NCBI GenBank assembly: GCA_900168235.1
Contig: FUZG01000003.1
Coordinates: 248,001-312,000, forward strand
Direction of reading: 5' to 3'
DNA: 64,000 bases
Origin: Lachnospiraceae bacterium
GTDB lineage: Bacteria > Bacillota > Clostridia > Lachnospirales > Lachnospiraceae
Both the position numbers and the translations under genes were made by a program. Shown one piece after another: positions 28,789-37,326 of this stretch. Within the stretch, counting starts at the first letter, position 1. Every line of letters begins with the position of its first letter. The notes under the pieces are model-generated. The model did no database searches. It saw nothing but the letters and a program-made list of their open reading frames with translations, and had not been told where the DNA came from.

Positions 28789-29116
28789 GTCTACCTCAAT
28801 TAAAAGCAACGAATTTTTGTTAACATTAATATGATTCCCTTGAAAATCAAATGCTTCAATTTCATTCATAAGTTTTCATTTGCAAATATGGAAAACTCAA
28901 ATATCCACCTGATCCTTGGATCAGACTCTGGATATGAAGTGGCTTCTATGAGCTCCTTTTTGATGAATTATGGTACAAACAGAAGAACGTCATTCTTTTT
29001 CCCGTATGATGGCCTTCGTTTCTCCCTCATCATCTCCTTGTTAGTTTAATTTTTATTAGATACCTTTACCTGAAATTATATGCTATACCTTTAATTATCA
29101 TTTCCATATTTTTCAC
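28789..29116. other. Gene-free stretch
   Basis: About 330 bases between the methyltransferase and the GT-B-like gene. A plus-strand frame of 72 codons (28831-29049) has no family resemblance and no convincing ribosome site. The sequence is less AT-rich than its surroundings and may be a remnant of a mobile element, but I cannot identify it. Confidence 0.3.
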
Positions 29117-30772
29117 CTATAAATTCGAATTGTTGTCCTTAAATCTTTTTTTTAACTCAAAAAATCCCTCTGGTGTTTTAGGGGGTTCTTTACCAAACTT
29201 GCATTTTCCATCTTGTGAGTTATATAAATAATATTTTAAGCAGATTGCAATAAACCTCTCAAAATTTGCTTTCTGCTTATCTGTAAATCCATATTTGATT
29301 GCATTAATCATGCCATTTTCAATATCTTCATACTTATCAACCTCATATGTAATACCCTTGCGCTTCATTTGATCATATCCAAGAAGCACCACCGGTTTAT
29401 TTCTAATCAGTGCGACATAATCAGTAGACGATTGAATAGTAACTACCACATCAGCTACGTCTATCAAGGTATTAATATTACCTTGAGCCAAATAAATACT
29501 ATTTGGTGCTAAATCTTTTTCAACTTCATTATTGATACTAAATGGATGCGGCTTATATATGAAATTCCAATCATTCTGATAACATATTTGTGAAATTCTT
29601 TTCCCCGCATCAATAGATGATTCAAAAATTGGTGAATAGGTATTCTTTATAAAATCAGTATATGGCTTGAACTCGCTATCTATTTGCGCTGCAAATAAAA
29701 CGGTTGGTCTATCTCTCTTTAGCTTGTTGCGTAAAAAACTATCTATCTCATTTACTGGTTGTATTTTTCTACTTAAACCATTCTCTCTTATTGTGCTAAT
29801 TACCTCTCTAGCATCATATAAATTCTTTTCTGTAATAGGTAACTTCATAAAAGCATCAGAATCAATATTTGTGACTCCTTCTGAAGAATCTCCATCTTCA
29901 TCAAATATAAATGTTCCATACAGAAATCCGGCATGAGAAAAAAGCAACGGGATTTTTTTGTCATGAATTAAACCTCTAACAACATCACCTTTAGCAGATC
30001 TTGAAGAAAGCATAATAATCACTTCGGGCTCTAATTCCTGAATCACTTTCTCAATATACCTTATCATCATATAAACAGTATATGACGCTTCACCAAATGA
30101 AATCTTGTTATCCCCAAGCTCCTGAATCTTAATAGCCGCTGCTCTAAAAAAGGAATTATCATAAATTACTTTTTGTGCATTTTCATCTAGTATCGGTGGA
30201 TCAACAATATAAAAATCCCTCTCAAATATGTATGGTGCAGAAATAGTTGGAACTTCATTCTCGGTCTCTTCTTCCCCCGGCAAATTCCAAAATCCCTCTG
30301 AAACAACCCCCATCTTTTCCCAAAAAGAATCTCCATACATTTTTTTAAAAAAGGGCTTATAGTTTGTTTTTTGTATAAAATCCCACCCCCAATAAAGAGT
30401 TCTATTCTTCATAGATTCACTCTTCACTTCAAGTTCCTTAACTGCCTTCTCATAGTTTTCTTCAAAAACTGCCCTAGTAATATCGAACCGATTCCAAAAT
30501 GGAGCATAATCTCTTGTTTCCAAAAGACCTTTCCCACTCAAAAATCGAGAAGTCTCCTCATAATAGTTTTTCGGAATGTATACAAAATAATTCTCCCAAT
30601 CGTTTATTTCTTCAGGATGAACAATCCTCTTTCCACAATAAAAAGTCCCTACCTTACACTTATTAGAGTCTATAAAACATTCCACGTTATCCCTACCTAA
30701 AGCTACAAGCTGTTTTCCACCAAAATATCCTGCGCCCCATATTATTATTTTTCTTTTATCAATTCTTGCCAA
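29117..30772 (-). CDS. GT-B surface polysaccharide transferase with N-terminal Rossmann-like module
   Basis: Residues 1 to about 95 are the locus module (KIIIWGAGYFGGKQ, FIDSNKCKVG, GKRIVHPEEI). Residues about 200-550 resemble capsule GT-B proteins of the KpsC/CDP-glycerol transferase kind: FSHAGFLYG, FAAQIDSEFKP, FIYKPHPFS and VVTIQSSTDYVALI, with the His-Pro and Ser-Ser/Asp placements of that fold. The family includes enzymes that use CMP-linked keto acids, which fits the CMP-sugar genes just upstream (30779-34442). Donor assignment is inference. It begins six bases after the KdsC-like gene ends, so they are co-transcribed. Confidence 0.7.
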   Translation of the reverse strand: MARIDKRKIIIWGAGYFGGKQLVALGRDNVECFIDSNKCKVGTFYCGKRIVHPEEINDWENYFVYIPKNYYEETSRFLSGKGLLETRDYAPFWNRFDITRAVFEENYEKAVKELEVKSESMKNRTLYWGWDFIQKTNYKPFFKKMYGDSFWEKMGVVSEGFWNLPGEEETENEVPTISAPYIFERDFYIVDPPILDENAQKVIYDNSFFRAAAIKIQELGDNKISFGEASYTVYMMIRYIEKVIQELEPEVIIMLSSRSAKGDVVRGLIHDKKIPLLFSHAGFLYGTFIFDEDGDSSEGVTNIDSDAFMKLPITEKNLYDAREVISTIRENGLSRKIQPVNEIDSFLRNKLKRDRPTVLFAAQIDSEFKPYTDFIKNTYSPIFESSIDAGKRISQICYQNDWNFIYKPHPFSINNEVEKDLAPNSIYLAQGNINTLIDVADVVVTIQSSTDYVALIRNKPVVLLGYDQMKRKGITYEVDKYEDIENGMINAIKYGFTDKQKANFERFIAICLKYYLYNSQDGKCKFGKEPPKTPEGFFELKKRFKDNNSNL

Positions 30773-30778
30773 ATCTAC

Positions 30779-31252
30779 TCAAAACTCCTTTGAATGCAAA
30801 TATTCGACTATATCTCTAACAGCTCCGTCCCCGCCTTTCACACTTGAAACATAATCACATATGCCCCTTATTTCTTCTGTTGCATCAGCTGGACATGCTT
30901 TAAACCCTGCAATACTCATTACAGAATAGTCATTCATATCATCACCAATATATGCTGTTTGTTGGAAATCAATATCTAATCTGTTACAGAGATTTCTTAA
31001 ATCGCTCAATTTATCAGAACTCCCTTGGATAAGATTGCGTATCCCCAATTCTTTACATCTATTTTCAACAATATGTGATTTTCTTCCAGTGATAATTGCA
31101 GGGATGATGTTCATTTGAGGAAGCATGTTAGCAATAGCATAGCCATCCTTAGCATTAAATCTTTTCATTAATTCCCCATCATTACCAATATAAATTCCAC
31201 CATCTGTTAATGTCCCATCGACATCCATAACCATTAATCTAATACTATACAA
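30779..31252 (-). CDS. KdsC-like HAD phosphatase (ulosonate phosphatase family)
   Basis: A 157-residue HAD enzyme without cap, the size of KdsC. DVDGTLTDGG at residues 10-19 has the nucleophile and acid Asp, ITGRKS gives the second-motif residue and the Lys, and GDDMND binds magnesium. In Kdo, sialic and related acid pathways this enzyme removes the phosphate from an 8- or 9-phospho-ulosonate. It lies between a GT-B transferase and, across a transposon remnant, an aldolase and a NeuA-like cytidylyltransferase. Confidence 0.82.
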   Translation of the reverse strand: MYSIRLMVMDVDGTLTDGGIYIGNDGELMKRFNAKDGYAIANMLPQMNIIPAIITGRKSHIVENRCKELGIRNLIQGSSDKLSDLRNLCNRLDIDFQQTAYIGDDMNDYSVMSIAGFKACPADATEEIRGICDYVSSVKGGDGAVRDIVEYLHSKEF

Positions 31253-31379
31253 CTAATATCTCTCAATTCTTTTTATTGCATGTTTACCAAAATTCCTTGG
31301 TTTATCATGGTTTTGATAAACGGTTGACAGTTCCATATAAAGTCAAAAGTAGTGCCTTCCATCTATATACAAAAAGATA

Positions 31380-31931
31380 TTGTCAGTAACTTTCTACCTT
31401 GTACTTGAGGATAACTATCCTCCGTACATATTTAAAAAATGGAATCTTAACCATAAGCATCCTTATGGACAAGATATAGCTTCACCCAAAAGCAGTGAGA
31501 TGTTTGCCTCAATCACTGATGCCCAGATAACCAAGTTCCTTAGACTGCATGCTAAGAGGCGTGTCTAGGATGAGTACTGGGCTTATGACAATTCAAGCTT
31601 CTCCAATTACTCAAAAACTCTTAAGCAGGCTCAGTGGGGCAATCTCAAGGAAATGCTCAACACGAGAAGGCTTCTCGCCAAGTCAAAGAAAAATCTTGAT
31701 GGCAAAATATTTAACGCGTTTATAGCACTAATTCTGTTTTCCCATCTTGATTACAAGATGAAGGAAACAGATTTATACAAAACTTACACAATGCAACAAC
31801 TGCTTAATAAGCTTGACATTCTTGAGTGTTATGAGGATGAAAAGCACGCACTCAGAATTGGGGAGCTTTTAACGAGGCAAGCAGATATTTACAAGACTCT
31901 CGGAGTGGAACTACCAACCTCGTCATGTTAA
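31380..31931 (+). mobile_element. IS1634-like transposase remnant
   Basis: A plus-strand relic. The frame from 31380 encodes ITDAQITKFLRLHAKRR, an in-frame TAG, DEYWAYDNSSFSNYSKTLK, QAQWGN, then jumps to the C-terminal part (GKIFNAFIALILFSH, YTMQQLLNKLDILE). The central catalytic region is deleted. The YSKTLKQAQWGKNK-type core and the IALI / YTMQ C-terminus are those of IS1634-family transposases. It splits the presumed CMP-sugar operon; both flanking parts remain intact. The flanks 31253-31379 and 31932-32139 hold no gene. Confidence 0.65.
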
Positions 31932-32139
31932 TCCGAGAACCCAGGTTCCAATATCAATGCCGATTACCAGCGTTGTATCACTTACTTGTTGGATTATTTC
32001 ATTCTGTGTAGAATTATTCATGTGGGAGCTCTGGTATATTGAGTGATTTGTTACATCCGCCAAGATGCATATCAATCTTACCTTGAGATTCTTTTTTCAA
32101 TTGGCGCAATTTATGAATTGCAGGAATGCTCTCTAAATA

Positions 32140-33762
32140 CTACTCCAAACATTTTTCATAAATACTTGGAGTTATAAATTTGAATTTGCAATTGGGCGAC
32201 ATCGTTTCTACAATCTCTCTTAGCATCATTGAAATATCAGAATTCAAACCATCAAACTCCGAAATATGTCGGTCATTCTGATACGAATCATCCATATAGT
32301 TCTCTCCACTTTCAGTGTTAAAGCCATCAAATCCGGCAAAAGTAATCATTGACGGATTAACCCTCTTAAGAAGATTTAAAATCATCATAGTCGAATTTTC
32401 AAAATATTTATATCGCCTATTTATTAGGCTATGATAATTAACTACAATATCCTTTGTATTATCCGTTCTAACGTTTGACGAGAGAATAACTTTTCTTCCT
32501 TTTCTCTTTTCCTTTTGTCTTGAATATCTTTTCGAATTGCCAAAAAAGGCTATTGCTTTTTTATCATCCGCAACAAAATTCACACTTATAACAATTGGTG
32601 ATTTTTCAGAAGAATAATCATCTATTATTTCTCTATGAGTATTTAGCGTATTCCCTGGAACTAGTATTAAAACTTCTTTTCCTGATATTTCCTTTTTTAA
32701 ATCTTGGACAACATCATAATCATCAATCTTATCAGACACATACTCTGTATATAATCTTTGGATATTATCATAATCATATCTCTGTCTGACCTCGGGATCA
32801 ATCATTGAAAGGAGCTCACCAATATCTTTGGTATCTAATCTAAATTTATCTGTAAGATAAATTACGTTATTGGGATGGGATTTATAAACTCCTGCCATCA
32901 TGGCCGCTGTAGAATATCCCCATTTATGCTTGAAAGAATATTTGTAAATATAATCATCTAATATATCAAGTATATTTTCAAACTCGTAATCATAGTGCAT
33001 CTTCCTTACCAAAAAATCCACTATTAACTCAGTATTAAGATTTCCTGCAACTTTACCCATTCCACCCAATGTTCCATCAATTATTATCTGTCTACTGCTG
33101 GAACCACTCAGCTTTATTATCTCCTGTGCAAGCGCAAATGAAAGCTGGTAATTATTGTGAGAGTGAAAATTAATGCAAATTTCAGGAAGCATATTATGAT
33201 CTATAAGGCCATACAATCTATCAACATCATCCATATACATAGCACCATAAGTATCTACAATTCCAAAACTATATGGATGAAGATCATTGACCATATCAAC
33301 TATTTCCAATAACTCTCGATCTGTATAGCTTAATGAGTTAACTCCTTGTACAAACAACTTATACCCTTTTGATTTTATAGCTTTAGCCCATCTAATTACC
33401 CCCTCCTTTTCATTTATATAGTCTCGTTTTGTAAACCCTAATCTAATACCCTCAATGCTATTGCCATTACATTCATCTAAGCACTCTATATCAAACATTC
33501 CATAATCAATAAAAGCAACATACATTGCATTTGATGATTCCTTATCAATTAATCGCTCAATTTGACTTACTCGCGTAAAGAAAGTAGAATCACCTTCATA
33601 TTTCCATTTCCTTGAATCCCTTAAAAATCCAATTTCAATAATATCAATCTTGGCATTGTCTAACCGTTTCGATATCTCTGATATTTCATGATCTGGAAAT
33701 GCGCAATCAATAATCCTACCGCCATCTCTAAGAGTGCAATCTAATACTTTAATATTTTTCAT
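32140..33762 (-). CDS. DRE-TIM metallolyase-like aldolase with extra C-terminal domain
   Basis: Residues 1 to about 290 form an HMGL-like / 4-hydroxy-2-oxovalerate aldolase-like barrel: DCTLRDGG at 8-15 (catalytic Arg and metal Asp), FHSHNNYQ at 199-206 (metal His pair) and DGTLGGMGKVAGN at 229-241. Members use pyruvate or acetyl-type enolates with a metal. Residues about 370-540 are a separate domain (EVLILVPGNTLNTHREII, IAFFGNSKRYS, ITFAGFDGFN) resembling MptE/Maf-like folds. It is 11 bases downstream of a NeuA-like gene. A pyruvate aldolase next to a CMP-acid synthetase suggests that it makes a 2-keto-3-deoxy acid; this is inference. Confidence 0.72.
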   Translation of the reverse strand: MKNIKVLDCTLRDGGRIIDCAFPDHEISEISKRLDNAKIDIIEIGFLRDSRKWKYEGDSTFFTRVSQIERLIDKESSNAMYVAFIDYGMFDIECLDECNGNSIEGIRLGFTKRDYINEKEGVIRWAKAIKSKGYKLFVQGVNSLSYTDRELLEIVDMVNDLHPYSFGIVDTYGAMYMDDVDRLYGLIDHNMLPEICINFHSHNNYQLSFALAQEIIKLSGSSSRQIIIDGTLGGMGKVAGNLNTELIVDFLVRKMHYDYEFENILDILDDYIYKYSFKHKWGYSTAAMMAGVYKSHPNNVIYLTDKFRLDTKDIGELLSMIDPEVRQRYDYDNIQRLYTEYVSDKIDDYDVVQDLKKEISGKEVLILVPGNTLNTHREIIDDYSSEKSPIVISVNFVADDKKAIAFFGNSKRYSRQKEKRKGRKVILSSNVRTDNTKDIVVNYHSLINRRYKYFENSTMMILNLLKRVNPSMITFAGFDGFNTESGENYMDDSYQNDRHISEFDGLNSDISMMLREIVETMSPNCKFKFITPSIYEKCLE

Positions 33763-33773
33763 ATATAACCAGC

Positions 33774-34442
33774 TTATTTTCTATTTTTCTGTAAGTATTC
33801 AGCTACAACTTCTGCAAATTCAAAATCTTCAGCAGTATCAATGTCAACCGCTTCAAATTGGTCTATTTCGTAAATATATGGTCTATTTCCTATTCTTTGC
33901 CCCAGTTCAGTAAACACTTCCTTATTAAAAATAAAAAATGCCCCCGTTTCCATATATATTGGTTCAAGGTCCTGAGTTCTCACTATATTTTTCATATCAT
34001 AATTTAATGGCTTGCCCGCTTTCCACATGTAATCTTGAAGAATCACAGCTGAAAAAGCAGAATCATACTCACCAGATATCACCTTACTCAACGCTTTCTT
34101 AATTGATTGACTCTTAGTGAATGGTTGCGTAACATGTGTAAGAACATAAATATCTGCATCCACATCCTTAACAAATCGCTCTATTATCTCTAATCCCTTA
34201 ACCTGAAACCCATCTAAATAAGCGTCTCTCTTAAGAAATTTTAACCCTTTTTTCTCATAAGGACTTATATACGGTAGTATTGCTTCATCGCTACAATAGA
34301 CATATTTCTCATCTATATTATCAACATCACAGATTGTCTCAAATATATAATCACAAGTAGGTCTTCCGTTTAAAAGCATTGTATTTTTTCCAGGAAGTCG
34401 TTGATTATTTAGTTTTATAGGAATAAATGATACAATTTTCAT
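33774..34442 (-). CDS. CMP-N-acylneuraminate/ulosonate cytidylyltransferase-like protein
   Basis: A 222-residue NeuA-like enzyme. The ATG at 34442 (GGAGG upstream) is used rather than the longer frame. FIPIKLNNQRLPGKN is the CTP-binding loop, DEAILPYI and VLTHVTQPF follow, and FEAVDIDTAEDFEFAE is the characteristic C-terminal Asp-rich metal motif of CMP-acid synthetases. It activates an acidic keto sugar with CTP. The acid is not named by the sequence. Neighbouring aldolase, HAD phosphatase and transferase fit one pathway; no NeuB-type synthase is present in the window. Confidence 0.82.
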   Translation of the reverse strand: MKIVSFIPIKLNNQRLPGKNTMLLNGRPTCDYIFETICDVDNIDEKYVYCSDEAILPYISPYEKKGLKFLKRDAYLDGFQVKGLEIIERFVKDVDADIYVLTHVTQPFTKSQSIKKALSKVISGEYDSAFSAVILQDYMWKAGKPLNYDMKNIVRTQDLEPIYMETGAFFIFNKEVFTELGQRIGNRPYIYEIDQFEAVDIDTAEDFEFAEVVAEYLQKNRK

Positions 34443-34600
34443 AATTAAAAGCCTCCATATGTTCAAATTGTTCTTAGGTAATCATCATGAATGTGTATAA
34501 TATACTATCTTACCTCAACTTTAAAAACAGCGGGAATACAATCCGTCAATCAATATCAAAATATTGTTACTTTAATAATTATCTTGAACTAACACAAGTA

Positions 34601-34720
34601 TTAGCCAAAAACATCAACACTCATATCCCATATATACGAAAGGTCATTGCCACCGCTTTCTGAGAACTTCACACGATTACGATAGATTAACTTAGCCAGC
34701 TCATCCTGCATTTTTCCCAT
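34601..34720 (-). repeat. Small 39-codon frame, copy 1 of a conserved motif
   Basis: The frame begins MGKMQDELAKLIYRNRVKF and has FSESGGNDLSYIWDM. A second copy of the same length lies at 36642-36761. Their DNA is about 92 percent alike over 68 bases by eye. Here it abuts the broken HAD gene, so it may be the tail of a recombined gene and not a separate peptide. Ribosome site is weak. Unrecognised family. Confidence 0.45.
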
Positions 34721-35585
34721 AATCCACCATCCTCTTTTAAACATCTCTCTTCACACGAAACAAAAATATCGATTCCTTCTGTACGAATTCCGATTTTTTC
34801 TAAAATTTTTTTTTATTTGTTCAGTACTATAGTACATATCCGAAACGATTATTGTTCGCTTTGTTAGTGCAACCTCATTAAAAATTGAAACGATTTTTTC
34901 TAGGGACCATATATGAATAGTCAACTTCAAATTCCAACTTGATTAACTTCTCTATATCTTCACTATCAATATGCGTCAATCCCCTTAAGTGATCATATAT
35001 TTCAACTAAAGTAGCATTTTTTCCTGCCAAAACGCTTGCTTGTTTTCTCATATTGACAAAATCAAAGCTAATTTCATCTACAATTTTTTCTTCTACTAAT
35101 CTGAATAAATCAATATCATTACTATAGATTCTCTTTACAAGTGTACCAAACACATCAAAACTGATAATATCTGCATCTTGGATTTTTTTATTCAAATCTT
35201 TTTCGCAAACATTCCAGTACTCATCTTCTTTATAATTTCTATTCTCTAAAATAGCCCTCTGTCCATTCTTATAATAAACAGGCACCTTCCAATCAGCTAT
35301 CCTCGTAAAAATAGTATTCCAATATGTCGGAGCCGTATTGATTACTACTACATCAGCCAGATGTTCCGCCTCTTGTTGCGAAAGAATAGGTAAGCCAAAT
35401 ATCTTGTCTCCTATCTTCTCATCATATCTATCGCACACACCGACAATATTAAAATCTTTATTCTTTTCAATCAATGTTGCTGTCATTCGCCCTGTTCCAT
35501 ATAGGACTATTCTTTTATTTTTTAAATGACTACAATCGTTGCAAAAGTTATCGTATTCTAAATCAAATTTACTTTTGAAATCCAT
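34721..35585 (-). pseudogene. HAD-like protein with N-terminal Rossmann-like module, broken by poly-A shifts
   Basis: The open part (34878-35585) encodes the locus module (RIVLYGTGRMTATLI, GVCDRYDEKIG) and the start of a HAD domain (ISFDVFGTLVKR, nucleophile Asp present). It stops after YMVPRKNRFNF at a run of A residues near 34905. One base shift there restores SIFNEVALTKRTIIVSDMYY; another shift at the A9 run near 34808 restores ILEKIGIRTEG and FVSCEERCLKEDGG. So the remaining HAD motifs are present but out of frame. Both shifts are at homopolymers, which makes sequencing error or slippage equally possible. After about 34730 the sequence joins the repeat motif. Confidence 0.65.
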
Positions 35586-35619
35586 AGATCTCTTTCTATA
35601 TAAATCAACTATTATATAA

Positions 35620-36618
35620 TCACTTAGTCACAATCAGTGTTCCACTCGCATCACAAATCGGCATTTTGGCCAACGCCACTTTGTAATCCCTTTCATAACG
35701 ATCTACTGCCTGCTCAACCCCCAATAGATCACTAGAATAATCATGAATAAAGATATACCCACCCTTTTCTAGTCTCGGATAAAAATATACTAATCCCTGA
35801 TATATAGACTCCTCAAAATCAGCATCTAATGAAACAAACGCAAATTTATCTTCTAATCCATCTAACGATTCAGGAAAAAATCCCTGTTTAATCACCACTT
35901 TATCGATATTTGTCATTCGATTCAAAACGGTTTCTATAGTCGTATCCTTATATGCCTGAATAAAAGACTCACTGCAATTACCCTTTTGTTTTTCTCGTAA
36001 TGCTTCATTTGCATCAAAGCCTTCAAACGTGTCAAAAAGATACAACTTCCTATCTGGAAATGCAGCATTAATAAATTGGGCAAACTCCCCCTTGAATACA
36101 CCTAATTCAGCAACAGCTCCCTGTACATTGCGCTTACGCATTTCTTTTACAGCTAATTCAAAGCATTTTACACGAACATAATCTGTCCGCATGTATCCCT
36201 GTAGCATTTCTTTGCAATCGCAATTTTCTAAGAAAAGCTCCCCGTACGCTTCTGTTCCACGAATAAGCTTATATCGCTCTTTAATGATTTTTGCATACTT
36301 TTTTCCGACAACTTGCTCAACAAATGAATAATCCGTATTAACATCACGAACGCTCCAATTGTTATATACACAGATAACTTTTGTTGTATCGATAGATAAT
36401 TCCTTACATTGCTGAAGTATTTGCTCTGCATATAAATTACATATTAATATTGCATCATATTCCCTATTTACCATTTCCTCCGGATTATACACCGGCTTAC
36501 CCATAAACTCTTTTTTACTTCGATCGTTATCAATAAATCCTGCTATTTTTTCTAAAGGAAGTACTCGATCAACCACCTTTCCAACTAACCTTCCTACCCC
36601 CCATATGTATACAATCAT
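35620..36618 (-). CDS. TylF/MycF-like O-methyltransferase with N-terminal Rossmann-like module
   Basis: The ATG at 36618 is chosen for GGGAG upstream; the longer frame from 36657 runs into the preceding small frame. Residues 1-100 are the locus module (VYIWGVGRLVGKV, GFIDNDRSKKEFMGKPVYNPEEM). Residues about 150-330 are a TylF-type macrocin/sugar O-methyltransferase: VAELGVFKGEF, LFDTFEGFD, SLDADFEE, and IFIHDYSS, with the metal Asp cluster. It probably methylates a sugar hydroxyl in the glycan. Spacing to the next gene is short, so it is co-transcribed with the HAD-like gene. Confidence 0.82.
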   Translation of the reverse strand: MIVYIWGVGRLVGKVVDRVLPLEKIAGFIDNDRSKKEFMGKPVYNPEEMVNREYDAILICNLYAEQILQQCKELSIDTTKVICVYNNWSVRDVNTDYSFVEQVVGKKYAKIIKERYKLIRGTEAYGELFLENCDCKEMLQGYMRTDYVRVKCFELAVKEMRKRNVQGAVAELGVFKGEFAQFINAAFPDRKLYLFDTFEGFDANEALREKQKGNCSESFIQAYKDTTIETVLNRMTNIDKVVIKQGFFPESLDGLEDKFAFVSLDADFEESIYQGLVYFYPRLEKGGYIFIHDYSSDLLGVEQAVDRYERDYKVALAKMPICDASGTLIVTK

Positions 36619-36641
36619 CTTTTTTCTCCCTTTCTCGCCTT

Positions 36642-36761
36642 CTATGCAATGTTCCAAATATAACTATAGTCTGTTCCGCCGCTTTCAGAAAACTTCACAC
36701 GATTACGATAGATTAACTTAGACAGCTCATCCTGCATTTTTCCTTCAACATCAAATTCCAT
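36642..36761 (-). CDS. Small 39-codon frame, copy 2 of a conserved motif
   Basis: It begins MEFDVEGKMQDELSKLIY and has FSESGGTDYSYIWNIA. AAGAGAG is placed correctly before the ATG. It ends 24 bases before the TylF gene start and begins 13 bases after the stop of 36775-37326, so translation is plausible. Same length as copy 1 at 34601-34720. Unrecognised; could be a remnant of a longer protein's end or a small docking peptide. Confidence 0.45.
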   Translation of the reverse strand: MEFDVEGKMQDELSKLIYRNRVKFSESGGTDYSYIWNIA

Positions 36762-36774
36762 AAAAATCTCTCTT

Positions 36775-37326
36775 TCATCCAATCGACTTTATCTTCCCCA
36801 ACAACTTCTTCTCAAATTCACTTTTCTCTATTACCAAAACATCATCAAAATAGAATCCGCATAATTCATCTAAGCCCCAAATATCATATTTTTCTTTTCC
36901 CCTGTTAGCTTTTGCAATCGCAATTTTCTGACGGGTACTAAGTTTCTTTGCATCACCGTTGTAAACTAATACGAATGCGACCTTTGTTCTGATATAATTA
37001 ACATCTTTACACGTGATTCCACTGATTATATACGCACTATCCGCAGCTTTCTTCCTTATTTCCTCTGTACTAAAGTCCCCATCCTTAAACTCTATGAGGA
37101 AATATTTATCTCCACTAATACTTTCACAAAGTGCATCTGCTGAAGCAGAATTTTCTTCCGAATGGTTAAGGCTATTGCAGTAATTTGTTTTTGCCTGATC
37201 AAAATCGATGACAATTATTCCGCTGTCAACCATGCACCTGTCTGCGGTTGTATTCTTTGAAGTTTCACTTATCTGTTTTAGCGCGCCGTTTTTTCGGAAT
37301 AATTCAAAATCTTTAATTTTTCTCAT
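36775..37326 (-). CDS. Hypothetical protein, possible PD-(D/E)XK nuclease partner of ATPase
   Basis: A 183-residue protein using the internal ATG (37326), which overlaps the upstream ATPase stop by 14 bases. Residues about 60-90 carry CESISGDKYFLIEFKDGDF, where Glu-Phe-Lys after a beta strand matches the E-x-K half of a PD-(D/E)XK nuclease core; SADAL just before could provide an Asp. It would be a two-gene ATPase/nuclease module with 37313-38569. Nuclease function is inferred from one motif only. Confidence 0.55.
   Translation of the reverse strand: MRKIKDFELFRKNGALKQISETSKNTTADRCMVDSGIIVIDFDQAKTNYCNSLNHSEENSASADALCESISGDKYFLIEFKDGDFSTEEIRKKAADSAYIISGITCKDVNYIRTKVAFVLVYNGDAKKLSTRQKIAIAKANRGKEKYDIWGLDELCGFYFDDVLVIEKSEFEKKLLGKIKSIG

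Noticed and set aside
28831-29049. Plus-strand 72-codon frame in the gap before the GT-B gene
   Set aside because: No recognised family, no good ribosome site, and part overlaps the methyltransferase leader.
31380-31931. Functional plus-strand transposase
   Set aside because: In-frame TAG and missing central catalytic region show a relic.
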